A stretch of DNA of 64,000 nt from Methylobacterium sp. WL1 (GCF_008000895.1 NZ_CP042823.1:4796501-4860500); one strand, 5' to 3'. Numbered from the stretch's first letter, positions 1-8,934 are shown. A program made the numbers and translations. The notes: a model not told the origin generated them from the letters alone.

Positions 1-1340
1 AGATCGACCTGCGCGTACTGGAACCGCATCAGGTCGCGCTTCTCGATCCCGACGCCGTGCTCGCCGGTGAGGCAGCCGCCGACCTCGACGCAGAGCTTCA
101 GGATCGCGTCGCCCGCGGCCTCGGCCTTCTGCAATTCGCCCGGCGTGTTGATGTCGAACAGGATCAGCGGGTGCAGGTTGCCGTCGCCCGCGTGGAACAC
201 GTTGGCCACCCGCAGGCCGTGGCCGGCGCAGATCGCCCCGATCCGCTCCAGCACCGGGCCGAGCTGGCCGGTTGGGATGGTGCCGTCCATGCAGATGTAG
301 TCCGAGATGCGCCCCGTCGCCCCGAAGGCCGACTTGCGGCCCTTCCAGATCGCGGCGGATTCGGCTTCCGAGCGGGACACCCGCACGCTGGTCGGCCTGA
401 AGTCCTTGGCGATCGCCTCGATGCGCCCCAGCATCGCGTCGCACTCGGCATCCGAGCCTTCGACCTCGATGATCAGCATCGCCTCGGCGTCGCGCGGGTA
501 GCCGGCCTGGGCGAAGTCCTCGGTGATCAGGATCGCCTCGCGGTCCATGTACTCGATCGCCACCGGGATGATGCCGGCCGCGATGATCGCGGCGACGCAA
601 TCGCCCGCATCCTCGACCTTCGAGAAGCCGACCAGCACCGGCCGCGCGCCCTCGGCGGCGCGCAGGATCCGCACGGTCGCCTCGGTGACGATGCCGAGCT
701 GCCCCTCCGACCCGCAGATGAGGCCCAGGAGATCGTAGCCGGGGCTGTCGAGGTGCTGGCCGCCCACCTCCACCACGGTGCCGTCGTTGAGCACCAGGGT
801 GACGCCCAGCAGGTTGTTGGTGGTCACGCCGTATTTCAGGCAGTGCGCCCCGCCGGAATTCATCGCGATGTTGCCTGCGATCGTGCAGGCGAGCTGGCTC
901 GACGGGTCGGGGGCGTAGAAGAAGCCCTCGTGGGCGACCGCGCCCGAGATTGCCAGGTTGGTCAGCCCGCTCTGTACCCGGGCGGTGCGGTTCTCGAAAT
1001 CGAGGTCGAGCACCTGGGTCATCTTGCCGACGCCGAGGATGATCGCGTCGCCCTGCGCGATCGCCCCGCCGGCGAGCGACGTGCCGGCGCCCCGCGGCAC
1101 CACCCGCACGCCCGCGGCGTGGCAATAGGCCATCACGGCCGCCACCTCCCGCGTGGTCGAGGGCAGCACCACGGCCAGCGGCATCTGCCGGTAGGCGGTG
1201 AGCCCGTCGGTCTCGAAGGCCCGGCGCTCGTCCTCGCTCACCACCAGCGCCTCCGGGGCGACCAGGGGCGCGAGGCCCGCCAGGATCTCCCCCCGCCGGG
1301 CGAGGATGTTCGGGTCGGGATCGGGGAAGCGGATGGTCAT
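1..1340 (-). CDS. glcD: FAD-linked oxidase, glycolate oxidase GlcD type (C-terminus cut by window edge)
   Basis: Reading leftward from the ATG at 1340 gives 446 residues with no stop before the window edge, so the last part is missing (family length is about 490-500). The N-terminal half holds a VAO/PCMH-type FAD-binding domain with the pyrophosphate-binding stretch PRGAGTSLAGGA near residues 84-95 and a second FAD contact region around NSGGAHCLKYGVTTNN. The C-terminal half is the FAD-oxidase C domain, with HAGDGNLHP and GEHGVGIEK. Members oxidise 2-hydroxy acids such as glycolate or D-lactate and pass electrons to the quinone pool. It is divergent from kdsD, with about 200 bp between. Subunits GlcE and GlcF would be expected beyond the left edge. 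D-lactate or another hydroxy-acid substrate cannot be excluded. Confidence 0.88.
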   Translation of the reverse strand, partial: MTIRFPDPDPNILARRGEILAGLAPLVAPEALVVSEDERRAFETDGLTAYRQMPLAVVLPSTTREVAAVMAYCHAAGVRVVPRGAGTSLAGGAIAQGDAIILGVGKMTQVLDLDFENRTARVQSGLTNLAISGAVAHEGFFYAPDPSSQLACTIAGNIAMNSGGAHCLKYGVTTNNLLGVTLVLNDGTVVEVGGQHLDSPGYDLLGLICGSEGQLGIVTEATVRILRAAEGARPVLVGFSKVEDAGDCVAAIIAAGIIPVAIEYMDREAILITEDFAQAGYPRDAEAMLIIEVEGSDAECDAMLGRIEAIAKDFRPTSVRVSRSEAESAAIWKGRKSAFGATGRISDYICMDGTIPTGQLGPVLERIGAICAGHGLRVANVFHAGDGNLHPLILFDINTPGELQKAEAAGDAILKLCVEVGGCLTGEHGVGIEKRDLMRFQYAQVD

Positions 1341-1539
1341 GGGGCTCGGGCCCTTTTTGGCTGGCGTATGCGGAGCATGGACCCGCCGGAGCGGGCCTTC
1401 AACCGCCGGGCGGACAGAGAGGGGCGGCATGTCGTCCCGGCGTCACATTTCAACCATGACGGCTCCCTAGCGTCGAAAACCTCGCTTCGCTTCGCCTTCG
1501 CGGCGCCGGACCCTGCTCGACGGGTCCAGAACGGAACCG

Positions 1540-2565
1540 ATGACCGCTCCCGCTTCCAGCGCCCTGCGCGACGACCCCTACGACGCGCCCTCGCCGCATC
1601 TCGCGGGCACCCGCGATATCGGGATCCGCAGCCTGCAACTGGGCATCGCCGCCCTGCAGGAGACCAGCGCGGCGTTCCAGGGCAGCCTCGGCGTCGCGTT
1701 CGAGGAGGCGGTGCAGACCATCCTGCAGAGCAAGGGCCGGGTCATCGTCAGCGGCATCGGCAAGAGCGGGCATATCGGCCGCAAGATCGCCGCGACGCTG
1801 GCCTCCACGGGCACCCACGCGTTCTTCGTCCACCCCACCGAGGCGAGCCACGGCGACCTCGGCATGATCGCCCGCGACGACGTGATCATCGCCCTGTCCT
1901 GGTCCGGGGAGACCGCGGAGCTCTCCGACCTCGTCGGCTTCAGCCGGCGCTTCTCGATCCCGCTGGTGGCCATCACCCGCAACGGCGCCAGCACGCTGGG
2001 CAAGGCCGCCGACGTGCTGCTGGAATTGCCGCGGGTGCGCGAGGCCTGCCCGCACGACCTCGCCCCGACCTCCTCCAGCCTGATCCAGCTGGCGCTCGGC
2101 GACGCCCTGGCGGTGGCGCTGCTGGAGCGGCGCGGCTTCACCTCGGCCCGCTTCCACACCCTCCATCCCGGCGGCACGCTGGCGGCCCGCCTCAAGACCG
2201 TGCAGCAGGTGATGCACGGCCCCCAAGACATGCCGCTGGTCCACGAGACCGCGCTGATGTCCGAGGTGCTGATCGAGATCGCGGCGCGGCGCTACGGCTG
2301 CGTCGGCGTCACGGACGGCGCCGGGCGCCTCGTCGGCATCATCACGGACGGCGACCTGCGCCGCCACATGGGCCCCGAGATCCTCGACACCCCGGTCTCG
2401 GCGATCATGACCCGCGAGCCGATCACCGTGGAGCCGCACAAGCTCGCCCAGGCCGCCCTCGAGCTGATGAACCGCCGGCTGATCACCGCGGTCTTCGCGG
2501 TGACCGACGGCCGGCCCGTCGGCATCGTGCACGTCCACGACCTGCTGCGCGCCGGCATCGCCTGA
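1540..2565 (+). CDS. kdsD: D-arabinose 5-phosphate isomerase, KpsF/GutQ family
   Basis: This 341-residue protein isomerises ribulose 5-phosphate to arabinose 5-phosphate, the first committed step to Kdo for lipopolysaccharide. A sugar isomerase (SIS) domain covers roughly residues 45-200, with GIGKSG at 72-77, HPTEASHGDLGM at 98-109 and SWSGET at 120-125. The histidine of HPTEASHGD is part of the known active site. Two CBS motifs follow, at about 225-280 and 285-340, giving the family's standard length and order. The ATG at 1540 is the first good start and is preceded by a GGAACC-like purine stretch. A GutQ-type paralogue is possible, but the architecture is identical and the call is firm at family level. 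Confidence 0.92.
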   Translation: MTAPASSALRDDPYDAPSPHLAGTRDIGIRSLQLGIAALQETSAAFQGSLGVAFEEAVQTILQSKGRVIVSGIGKSGHIGRKIAATLASTGTHAFFVHPTEASHGDLGMIARDDVIIALSWSGETAELSDLVGFSRRFSIPLVAITRNGASTLGKAADVLLELPRVREACPHDLAPTSSSLIQLALGDALAVALLERRGFTSARFHTLHPGGTLAARLKTVQQVMHGPQDMPLVHETALMSEVLIEIAARRYGCVGVTDGAGRLVGIITDGDLRRHMGPEILDTPVSAIMTREPITVEPHKLAQAALELMNRRLITAVFAVTDGRPVGIVHVHDLLRAGIA

Positions 2566-2609
2566 CCGGGTCGGTATCCGGACGGCTGACAGCCTAGGAC
2601 ACACCCCTC

Positions 2610-2632
2610 CGCCTCCCTTCAGGAGGAGGGCG
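2610..2632. terminator. Possible bidirectional hairpin between convergent genes
   Basis: A short GC-rich stem (CCTCC at 2612-2616 pairing with GGAGG at 2622-2626, extendable with a bulge to CGCC/GGCG) lies between the convergent kdsD and SHOCT genes. There is no T tract on either side, so a terminator role is suggested only by position. Confidence 0.3.
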
Positions 2633-2660
2633 CAGGTGGGCGTGTCGGGAGCGCGAAGAC

Positions 2661-3464
2661 TCAGAGCCGCGCCAGCAGTTCCGCCTTCTTGTCCGAGAAT
2701 TCCGCCGCGCTGAGCACGCCCCGGGCGTGCAGCTCCGCCAGGCGCTCGATCGTGGCCAGCACGTCGCCCGAGGCGGCCGGCACCGGCGCGGGCGCGCTCG
2801 GCTGGGCAGGGGGCGCGCTCGGTTGGACAGGCGGCGGTTCGGCCGGATCGACCTGCCGGGGGGCCGCCGTCTCCGCCTCGATGCGGCGCAGGCGGTCGAG
2901 GGCGACGACGCCCCGAGGGCCGGTGAAATCGAGGCTGCCGTTCGCCTGCGACACCCCGGAGATGTGGTGCTCGCCGGTATCGTAGAGCGCGATGCCGGTG
3001 CCCGATTCGATCGCGAGCCGCCGCGTGTCGGGGAAATAGGCGTAGCGCAGGCCGTCCTGCGCGCCGGTGCTCGCCGGAGCCCCGAGGCCGGCGGGCCACC
3101 ACTCACCGCCGCCGCGCTGCGACGCAGGCCCGACCTCCGTGAAGCCGCCCGCCGGCAACGCCGCGGCGAGTTCGGTGCAAAGGGCGTCGACCCGGGCCTT
3201 GAGGCCGTCGTCGAACATCCGGCCGACCATCACCATGCCGCCGGAAAACCACTGGCCCATCCCGCCGAGGTCGGGATGGTTGAACTGCGCCATCGTGCCG
3301 TGCCCGCGCTCCAACGCCTGGACCAGGTGGCGCACCGCATCGAGGCTCACCCCGTGGCGGTCGGCCACGGTCTGGAGGCCGGAGGCATGGTCGAACCCAC
3401 CCGCGTCGAGGAACGGATCGGGCACGGCGCTGCCGCCGGGCGGGACCGAGGCTTTCGGGTCCAT
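2661..3464 (-). CDS. SHOCT domain-containing protein
   Basis: A 267-residue protein starting at the ATG at 3464 (MDPKASV). No signal peptide or membrane segment is visible. The first 170 residues are not recognised. They are followed by a proline/alanine-rich linker of about 40 residues and a C-terminal SHOCT (short C-terminal) domain of about 33 residues, with the typical pattern IERLAELHARGVLSAAEFSDKKAELL. SHOCT domains are thought to mediate oligomerisation or protein contacts, and the family function is unknown. It lies 103 bp downstream of the nitroreductase gene on the same strand. An upstream extension to 3752 exists in frame but overlaps the nitroreductase gene, so the internal ATG is preferred. 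Confidence 0.75.
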   Translation of the reverse strand: MDPKASVPPGGSAVPDPFLDAGGFDHASGLQTVADRHGVSLDAVRHLVQALERGHGTMAQFNHPDLGGMGQWFSGGMVMVGRMFDDGLKARVDALCTELAAALPAGGFTEVGPASQRGGGEWWPAGLGAPASTGAQDGLRYAYFPDTRRLAIESGTGIALYDTGEHHISGVSQANGSLDFTGPRGVVALDRLRRIEAETAAPRQVDPAEPPPVQPSAPPAQPSAPAPVPAASGDVLATIERLAELHARGVLSAAEFSDKKAELLARL

Positions 3465-3567
3465 GGGCAGGCTCCGATCGTGGCGGGGCGGGAGAAGGCG
3501 GGGCGCGGGCCGGCGCCGTTGCGCTGCCGACACAATCCCTGGTCGTAGACTCCGGTTCCGGACCGCC

Positions 3568-4167
3568 TCAGGTGCCGGAGGGCGGGAACGCGCCGGCGAT
3601 GACGAAGTCGGTGATTGGGCGGCGGCCGTTCGGGGCCTCCCGCGGACGCTGCTCCTCGGTGAGGTCGGCCTCCGCGACCTTGCGGCCCACCGCGAAGGCG
3701 GCCTCGATCCGGTGGTTCTCGGGCAGGCGCAGCACCTCGGGCGCGCGGACATGGTCGAACCCGACCATGCCGTGGGCGTGCCAGCCCTGGTGGATCGCCT
3801 GGAGCTGGAAGGCGAGCGAGGCGGTGCCGGCGTCGAAGGAGTGGCTGTAGGACGGCTTCAGTTCGTCGCCGACCTTCATGAGTCCGTTCGAGACCAGGAA
3901 CAGGATCGCGCCGGTGCCCGAGACCCATTTCTGGTTGCCGGGCACGAGCAGGCCGAAGAACGTCTCCCAGTTCGCGTCCCCGCGCAGCGCGTAGAGGAAG
4001 CGCCACGGCTGCGAATTGTAGGCCGACGGCGACCAGCGCGCCGCCTCGATCATCCGCATCAGCTCGGCTTCGGGCAGCGCCTCGCCCGTGAAGGCGCGGG
4101 GCGAGTGCCGCGCCACGAAGACCGGGTCGATCGCGTGGTCGGGCTGGCGGGGCGGGGGCAGGCTCAA
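3568..4167 (-). CDS. Nitroreductase family protein (FMN-dependent)
   Basis: A 199-residue cytoplasmic flavoprotein of the NfsB/YdjA-like nitroreductase fold. The FMN phosphate-binding start RHSPRAF lies at about residues 20-26. The motif EAARWSPSAYNSQPWRFLY at 41-59 is the hallmark region that binds FMN. The C-terminal part has the AFAVGRKVAEADL segment that closes the flavin site. The family uses NAD(P)H to reduce nitro compounds or quinones, and the natural substrate is not predictable. It is followed by the SHOCT gene and preceded, 82 bp upstream, by the GSCFA gene on the same strand, so a loose operon is possible. Confidence 0.87.
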   Translation of the reverse strand: MSLPPPRQPDHAIDPVFVARHSPRAFTGEALPEAELMRMIEAARWSPSAYNSQPWRFLYALRGDANWETFFGLLVPGNQKWVSGTGAILFLVSNGLMKVGDELKPSYSHSFDAGTASLAFQLQAIHQGWHAHGMVGFDHVRAPEVLRLPENHRIEAAFAVGRKVAEADLTEEQRPREAPNGRRPITDFVIAGAFPPSGT

Positions 4168-4249
4168 GGGGATCGACTCCGGACGGGCGCGAGCGCCCAG
4201 GCTGCTGAGCTTGCCCGAAACACCTGCCCGGAGGCAAATCCCCCGCCGC

Positions 4250-5317
4250 TCACGCCACGCTGCGCTCGATCTCCTCCTCGTCGCAGATCACGCCGGCGTT
4301 GCCCTCGAACTCGGCCGCGAGGTCCACGGGGGCGTGGGTCGGGGCCGCGGCGGCGCGGTCGCGCGCGAAGGTCGACAGGAACAGCCGCATGACGTGGCGC
4401 ACGCCCGCGTCGTTGATGGTGCGCTGGTCCTCGTTGTAGTAGCGCCCGGCATTCACGTTGCTGGTGACGATGTCGTAGGCCGGGAAGTACACCGCCCGCG
4501 GATCGCCCCGGCCGACCACCTCGCCGGCCGCCACCCGCAGCACCGACTTGGAGTAGCTGTTCGACTCCATCACGTGCCGGTCCATGTAGGTCGCGATCAT
4601 CGGCACGGGCGAGACCGTGAAGATCACCCGGGCCTTCGGGTTCACGCTCCAGAGCCGGTCCAGGAAGCCGTTGAGGTCGCCCAGCACCTCGCCGGCGCCG
4701 GCGTTGACGCACTCGTAGAGTTCGGGATCGAAGGTGCCGCCTGCGACCCCGGGGGCGAGGGGCAGCGCCGCGCCGTCGCCCCGCCAGCGCCAGCCCTCGG
4801 TGAGGCCCAGCGTCAGCACGAACACGTCGAGGGTCTCGAACAGGCGGCGCACCTCGGCCAGATGCGCGTCGCGGGCGGCGACCACCTCGGCCTCGCTGGC
4901 GAAACCCGCCGGCTCGACGGTGGGGCGGAACGGGTCGACGTAGCGGCCGTCGTCTCGCAGCCACGCCTTCAGCTCGGGCTCGAACCGGCCATAGGCCCGG
5001 TCGAACAGCTGCACGAACTGGCGCGTGTAGTAGAGATTGCCGTAGCGGGCCGAGAAGGTGCCGAACTGGCGGGCATTGGCCTCCTCGGCGCTCATGCCGG
5101 GGGGCGGCGGCTCGGTCAGGTAGTAGTTGAAGCCGGCGCCGCGCACCGCCTCGGCCACCCGCTGCGCGAAGCACGAGCCGCCGGTGGCGACCTTGTCGGT
5201 CGGCCCGATCGCGAACGTGTCCTTCGGGTGCGGATTGACCGCGAAGGGCGGCACGTTCGTCACGACCTTGCGCCAGAATCGCTCGGCCGGTAGACCCGTA
5301 TACGGATTCAACGCCAT
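4250..5317 (-). CDS. GSCFA domain-containing protein (SGNH-hydrolase-like)
   Basis: A 355-residue protein starting at the ATG at 5317 (MALNPYTG), preceded by an AAGAAGAGGG ribosome binding site. The family's name motif GSCFA is present at residues 47-51, followed by QRVAEAV. Further conserved blocks include TLGLTEGW near the middle, SPVPMIAT and a YFPAYDIV segment. GSCFA proteins resemble SGNH/GDSL hydrolases and occur in bacterial polysaccharide and cell-surface loci, but no member has an established reaction that I can assign. No signal peptide is visible. It is divergent from the WcbI-domain gene, 73 bp from that gene's proposed start. Confidence 0.85.
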   Translation of the reverse strand: MALNPYTGLPAERFWRKVVTNVPPFAVNPHPKDTFAIGPTDKVATGGSCFAQRVAEAVRGAGFNYYLTEPPPPGMSAEEANARQFGTFSARYGNLYYTRQFVQLFDRAYGRFEPELKAWLRDDGRYVDPFRPTVEPAGFASEAEVVAARDAHLAEVRRLFETLDVFVLTLGLTEGWRWRGDGAALPLAPGVAGGTFDPELYECVNAGAGEVLGDLNGFLDRLWSVNPKARVIFTVSPVPMIATYMDRHVMESNSYSKSVLRVAAGEVVGRGDPRAVYFPAYDIVTSNVNAGRYYNEDQRTINDAGVRHVMRLFLSTFARDRAAAAPTHAPVDLAAEFEGNAGVICDEEEIERSVA

Positions 5318-5390
5318 CTTCGAACCCTCTTCTTCACGACGGCAACTGCCCTCGGGGCTGCTGATCCGTCCGCTGACCCCGGCACGCGAC

Positions 5391-6425
5391 GTGGCCCTGA
5401 ACGATCTGCCCCGGCGCGCCCGCAGCGCGTTGTCCCTGTCGACCCCCAGTTGGGCGCCCACCTGGGCGACACCATGGCGAAACCGCGCGCGCGCCGCCAC
5501 GACCCGTGACGGGCCGGCCATCGCGGTGCTCGGCAATTGCCAGGCCCGGGGCATCGCGCAGGCGATGCGCCTGCTCGCCCCGCGCAGCCCCGTGCGTTAC
5601 ATACCGATGGGTTACCTCAAGCGCGACCACGGCCATATCGACGGTCTGGTCCGGACGCTCCGCTCCCACGATCACGTCTTCTCGCAGACCTTCCCGGCCG
5701 GGCTGATCCCGGGCGGCGACGTCGCCACTCTGCGGGCGGCCGACCCACGGCTCAAGCTGTTCCCGGCGATCATGTTCTCGGCCTTCCACCCGGACATGGT
5801 CTATGCCGGCCAGGCCTCGGACCTCGCCGCCCTGAAGCTCGCGCCCTCGCCGACGGGGCAGTACCACTCGGCGATCGCCCTCTGCGCCCACCGGCTCGGC
5901 CTCGATGCCGGCCGCACCGCCGGCCTGTTCCGCGAGGCCGTGTTCCGGCGCCTGGGCTACCTCGACCACTGGGACCCGGCCGTGCGCGAGCTGGTCGGGG
6001 CCGCCGCCGCCCTGGGCTTCGGCCTGGACCGGGAGGTGACCCGCTGGGCGCGGCGCGGCGCCTTCATGCACCTGATGAACCACCCCAAGGCCTTCGTCAT
6101 CGGCGATATCGCCCGGCGCCTGCTTCAGGAGAGCGGGTTCACGCCGGAGCCCGTGGAGATCGAGGATTACCTCGGCGACGAGCTGGTCCAGGACGTGGTC
6201 TGGCCGCTCTACCCGCCGATTGCCGAGCATTTCGGCCTCATCGGCTCGTACCTGTTCAAGACCAAGCCCCGGGGCGACGACTTCCCGAGGCTTTACGACC
6301 TGCCGGGCTTCATCGCGGCGAGCTTTTCCCTCTACGACGCCCTGCCGGCCGGCGACCTCGCGTGCCAGCGGGTCGAGACCTGGCTCGCCACCCCCGAGAT
6401 CGTCGCGCTGTTCCGGGCCGGGTAA
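5391..6425 (+). CDS. WcbI-type polysaccharide biosynthesis protein
   Basis: The conserved protein has the N-terminal signature AVLGNCQARGIAQAMRLL typical of the WcbI family (named from a capsule locus; members are reported to bind coenzyme A). From there to the stop it runs about 295 residues, a normal family length. The start is uncertain. The GTG at 5391 (used here, 344 residues) would give an extra 50-residue N-terminus. The frame extends further upstream but into the divergent GSCFA gene. No clear ribosome binding site is seen before any candidate. Members are linked to capsule or surface-glycan modification. Its divergent pairing with a GSCFA protein supports a shared surface-polysaccharide role, which is inference. 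Confidence 0.75.
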   Translation: MALNDLPRRARSALSLSTPSWAPTWATPWRNRARAATTRDGPAIAVLGNCQARGIAQAMRLLAPRSPVRYIPMGYLKRDHGHIDGLVRTLRSHDHVFSQTFPAGLIPGGDVATLRAADPRLKLFPAIMFSAFHPDMVYAGQASDLAALKLAPSPTGQYHSAIALCAHRLGLDAGRTAGLFREAVFRRLGYLDHWDPAVRELVGAAAALGFGLDREVTRWARRGAFMHLMNHPKAFVIGDIARRLLQESGFTPEPVEIEDYLGDELVQDVVWPLYPPIAEHFGLIGSYLFKTKPRGDDFPRLYDLPGFIAASFSLYDALPAGDLACQRVETWLATPEIVALFRAG

Positions 6426-6436
6426 CCGGGACGCGT

Positions 6437-6829
6437 TCAGCCCGCCGCGCAGAGCGGGGCGTCGCTCAGGCCGTCGCCCATCATCCGGACCAGACGGTTG
6501 ACCGCCTCCACCTGGAACGGCTTGCGCAGGAACAGGCTGCCGGCCACGCCCCGGCCGCCGCTCGCATCGGTCGAGGTGTAGACCACCGGCCGGTCGGCAT
6601 GGAGCGCCCGGAACGCGTGGGCCACGGTCCAGCCGTCGATCAGGCCGGGCAGGTGGATGTCGGTGAACAGCCAGTCGATCTCGTGGCCCCGCGCCCGCAG
6701 GAGCGTCAGCGCCGCCTCCCCGGTGGAGGCCTCGATCACCCGGATGCCCTGCGTCTCGCACAGGCTCGCGATGATCTCGAGGAGCAGGTAGCTGTCCTCA
6801 ACGATGAGGACGCACTGGGCGGGGCGCAT
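6437..6829 (-). CDS. Single-domain response regulator (CheY-like receiver)
   Basis: A 130-residue stand-alone receiver domain. The acidic pocket is at E11/D12, the phosphoacceptor is D57 within LFTDIHLPG, a switch threonine/serine lies in VVYTSTDA around 83-90, and the conserved lysine is K103 in LRKPF. There is no output domain, so it must act by protein contact, for example as a phosphorelay shuttle. It converges with the WcbI gene, with only 11 bp between stops. No cognate histidine kinase lies nearby. Confidence 0.9.
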   Translation of the reverse strand: MRPAQCVLIVEDSYLLLEIIASLCETQGIRVIEASTGEAALTLLRARGHEIDWLFTDIHLPGLIDGWTVAHAFRALHADRPVVYTSTDASGGRGVAGSLFLRKPFQVEAVNRLVRMMGDGLSDAPLCAAG

Positions 6830-7253
6830 TGGGGGTCCGGGAATCGCGCGGCGTCTTTGGATCGGAATGCGCTCGCGTGTGCCGAACAGGTATCCGCGTC
6901 GACGGCGAGCGTTCCATGCGAATCAAGGCCCGACAGGGTTGAGAATGTCTTAAAACGCTCCCGGATGCGGTATCCGGCCCTGTTGCATCGCGGCAACTCG
7001 CGGGGCGGAAACGGCTCGGCTTGATCGATCGCCCGGCCCGATCGCCCCGGCGGTGCCGCAATCCGGGCGCGTCAGCATGGCCGTGCGTGCGGCAGCGCAC
7101 GCCGCCGACCGAAGCGGGCCCGCAGGACGTTGCGCGGCGCCCGCCGGAACCGTCGCTTAACCATCCGCGCCTATCACCGGCGCTCAGGACGACGCGGACC
7201 CGCCTCGAAGACCCGCAGCCGGCCTTCGGCCCCGCTCGAGGAGTTGAACGATC
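6830..7253. other. Intergenic region upstream of pal, no gene seen
   Basis: These 424 bp between the divergently oriented receiver gene and pal contain no convincing coding frame. The last bases hold the pal ribosome binding site (GAGGAG just before 7254). The region probably carries both promoters, but no box could be assigned with confidence. Confidence 0.5.
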
Positions 7254-7748
7254 ATGCCCCAGCGTTTCCGCGCACTCGCCCTCGGCCTCGCGCTCTGCGC
7301 CGGCCTCGGACTCGGCGCCTGCAGCAACGACAAGGACCTCGCCGACGCCTCCGCGTTCGGCGCCGGCGCCGCGACCCCGGGCAGCGCACAGGACTTCGTC
7401 GTCAATATCGGCGACCGGGTCTTCTTCGAATCGGATTCCACCGATCTGACCCCCACCGCCACCGCGACCCTCGACAAGCAGGCCGCCTGGTTGCAGCGCT
7501 ACCCGCGCTACACCTTCATCATCGAGGGCCATGCCGACGAGCGCGGCACCCGCGAATACAACTTCTCGCTGGGCGCCCGCCGGGCCCAGGCGGTCAACGA
7601 CTACATGGCCACCCGGGGCATCGGGGCGAGCCGGATGCGCACGGTCTCGTACGGCAAGGAGCGGCCGGTGGCGGTGTGCAACGACATCTCGTGCTGGTCG
7701 CAGAACCGCCGCGCGGTGATCGTGCTCGACCGCGGCGCCGGGGCGTAA
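7254..7748 (+). CDS. pal: Peptidoglycan-associated lipoprotein Pal
   Basis: A 164-residue outer-membrane lipoprotein of the Tol-Pal system, which constricts the envelope at division and keeps the outer membrane anchored. The signal peptide ends in the lipobox LGAC with the lipidated cysteine at residue 23. The OmpA-type peptidoglycan-binding domain spans roughly 55-160, with EGHADERGTREYNFSLGARRA as the diaminopimelate-contacting region and NRRAVIV at the end. A GAGGAG ribosome binding site precedes the ATG. It is followed by a hairpin terminator and then cpoB. Usually tolQ, tolR, tolA and tolB sit directly upstream; here they do not. Confidence 0.95.
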   Translation: MPQRFRALALGLALCAGLGLGACSNDKDLADASAFGAGAATPGSAQDFVVNIGDRVFFESDSTDLTPTATATLDKQAAWLQRYPRYTFIIEGHADERGTREYNFSLGARRAQAVNDYMATRGIGASRMRTVSYGKERPVAVCNDISCWSQNRRAVIVLDRGAGA

Positions 7749-7821
7749 TCTTCGCAGAGACGGCCAAGAGGTCCGTCCGCCTGCCGATTCTTCACAGAGT
7801 CGGCAGGCTTTTCTGCGAAGA
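7749..7821 (+). terminator. Nested hairpin terminator after pal
   Basis: An inner 9-bp perfect stem (GCCTGCCGA at 7779-7787 with TCGGCAGGC at 7800-7808) runs into a TTTTCT tract. It is enclosed by an outer perfect 10-bp repeat, TCTTCGCAGA at 7749-7758 and TCTGCGAAGA at 7812-7821. The two alternative pairings overlap at the T tract, so the structure could end pal transcripts or attenuate read-through into cpoB. Confidence 0.75.
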
Positions 7822-7918
7822 CAGCGTCGGCCCCGGGTTCGACCGGACCGCGCCGCAGTTTTGCCGCGGAACGGCGCATCTGATAGGGCCTCGCGCTTCC
7901 ATCGGACCGCAGCCCATC

Positions 7919-8925
7919 ATGCCCGCCCGCCTTCGCACCCGCCTCGCGCTCACCACGATCCTCGGGGCCCTGCTCCTCGGCCATCCGGCCGCCGCGCAGG
8001 ATGCCTCGGAACTGGTGGTGCGCCTGGGTCGCATCGAGAACCAGTCCCGGATCATGTCCGGGCAGATCGAGACCCTCCAATACGAGAACCGGCAGCTGAA
8101 AGAGCAGCTGCGCAAGTTCCAGGAGGATGTCGAGTTTCGCCTGAACGAGGGTAAGGGCGGCGGCAGATCCAGCCCGTCGGCGCCCTCGGCGGCCCCCGCC
8201 CCGTCCGGTACGGTCAACGGTGGCAATCCGGGCTCCGGCCGCCCCGGCAAGCGCGGCGACGCCTTCGACCCGTCCCAGGCCCCTGGCGCACCCGGAGCGC
8301 CGATGCCGCTCGGCAGCACGCCGGCCTCCCCGCCGCTGCCGGCCCGGGAGGCCGCCGAGGCGGCCCCTGTGCGGCCGCAGGCGGTGCCCCGGGCCGCGAT
8401 CGACGACGAGGATCCGGACGCCGAGGGCGCCGCCCCGGCTACGACGAGCCCGTGGACCTGCGCCCGCCCGCCCGCACCGGCGCGATCCCGGTCCCGGCGG
8501 CCCGCCCCGCCGAGAGCGTGGCCGCCACCCGGACCGGAGATCCGTCCGCCGATTACGAGACCGCGGTCGAGCTCTACCGTTCCAAGCAGTACGAGCAGGC
8601 CGAGATGGGCCTGCGCCAGTTCATCCAGTCGCATCCCCGCGACAACCGGGTCGCCAGCGCGACCTACTGGCTCGGCGAGAGCTACCTGGCCCGCGGCCGC
8701 AACCGCGAGGCGGCCGAGCAGTTCCTGAAGGTCTCCACCGATTACGCCCGCTCGTCCCAGGCGCCGGACGCGATGCTGAAGCTCGGCGTCACGCTCAACG
8801 CGCTGGGCGCCCGCGAGCAGGCCTGCGCGACGCTCGCCGAGCTGGACCGGAAATTCCCCAATGCCGGCTCCGGCGTCCGCCAGGGCGTCGCCCGGGAGCA
8901 GAAGCGCGCCCGCTGCGCGGCCTGA
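7919..8925 (+). CDS. cpoB: Cell division coordinator CpoB / Tol-Pal protein YbgF (apparent frameshift)
   Basis: The N-terminal part, from ATG 7919, has a signal peptide (to about residue 24, PAAAQ) and a coiled coil of about 40 residues rich in Q, E and L. A Pro/Ala/Gly linker follows. The conserved C-terminal TPR block (DYETAVELYRSKQYEQAE, then TYWLGESYLARGR) lies in a different frame. The switch falls at about 8433-8437. Adding one C to the run CCCC there gives a continuous 335-residue protein reading AAPGYDEPVDL. This fits a homopolymer sequencing error, though a real frameshift would remove the TPR domain. CpoB links peptidoglycan synthesis to Tol-Pal at the septum. The gene order pal-cpoB supports the call. 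Confidence 0.82.
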
Positions 8926-8934
8926 TCGGGGATC

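Noticed and set aside
1341..1539. Small gene or tRNA between glcD and kdsD
   Set aside because: No cloverleaf, ribosome binding site or family-like frame; it is a normal divergent promoter region.
7130..7250. Extended upstream start for the cpoB frame
   Set aside because: That frame runs antisense-like through pal. The signal peptide at ATG 7919 marks the true start.
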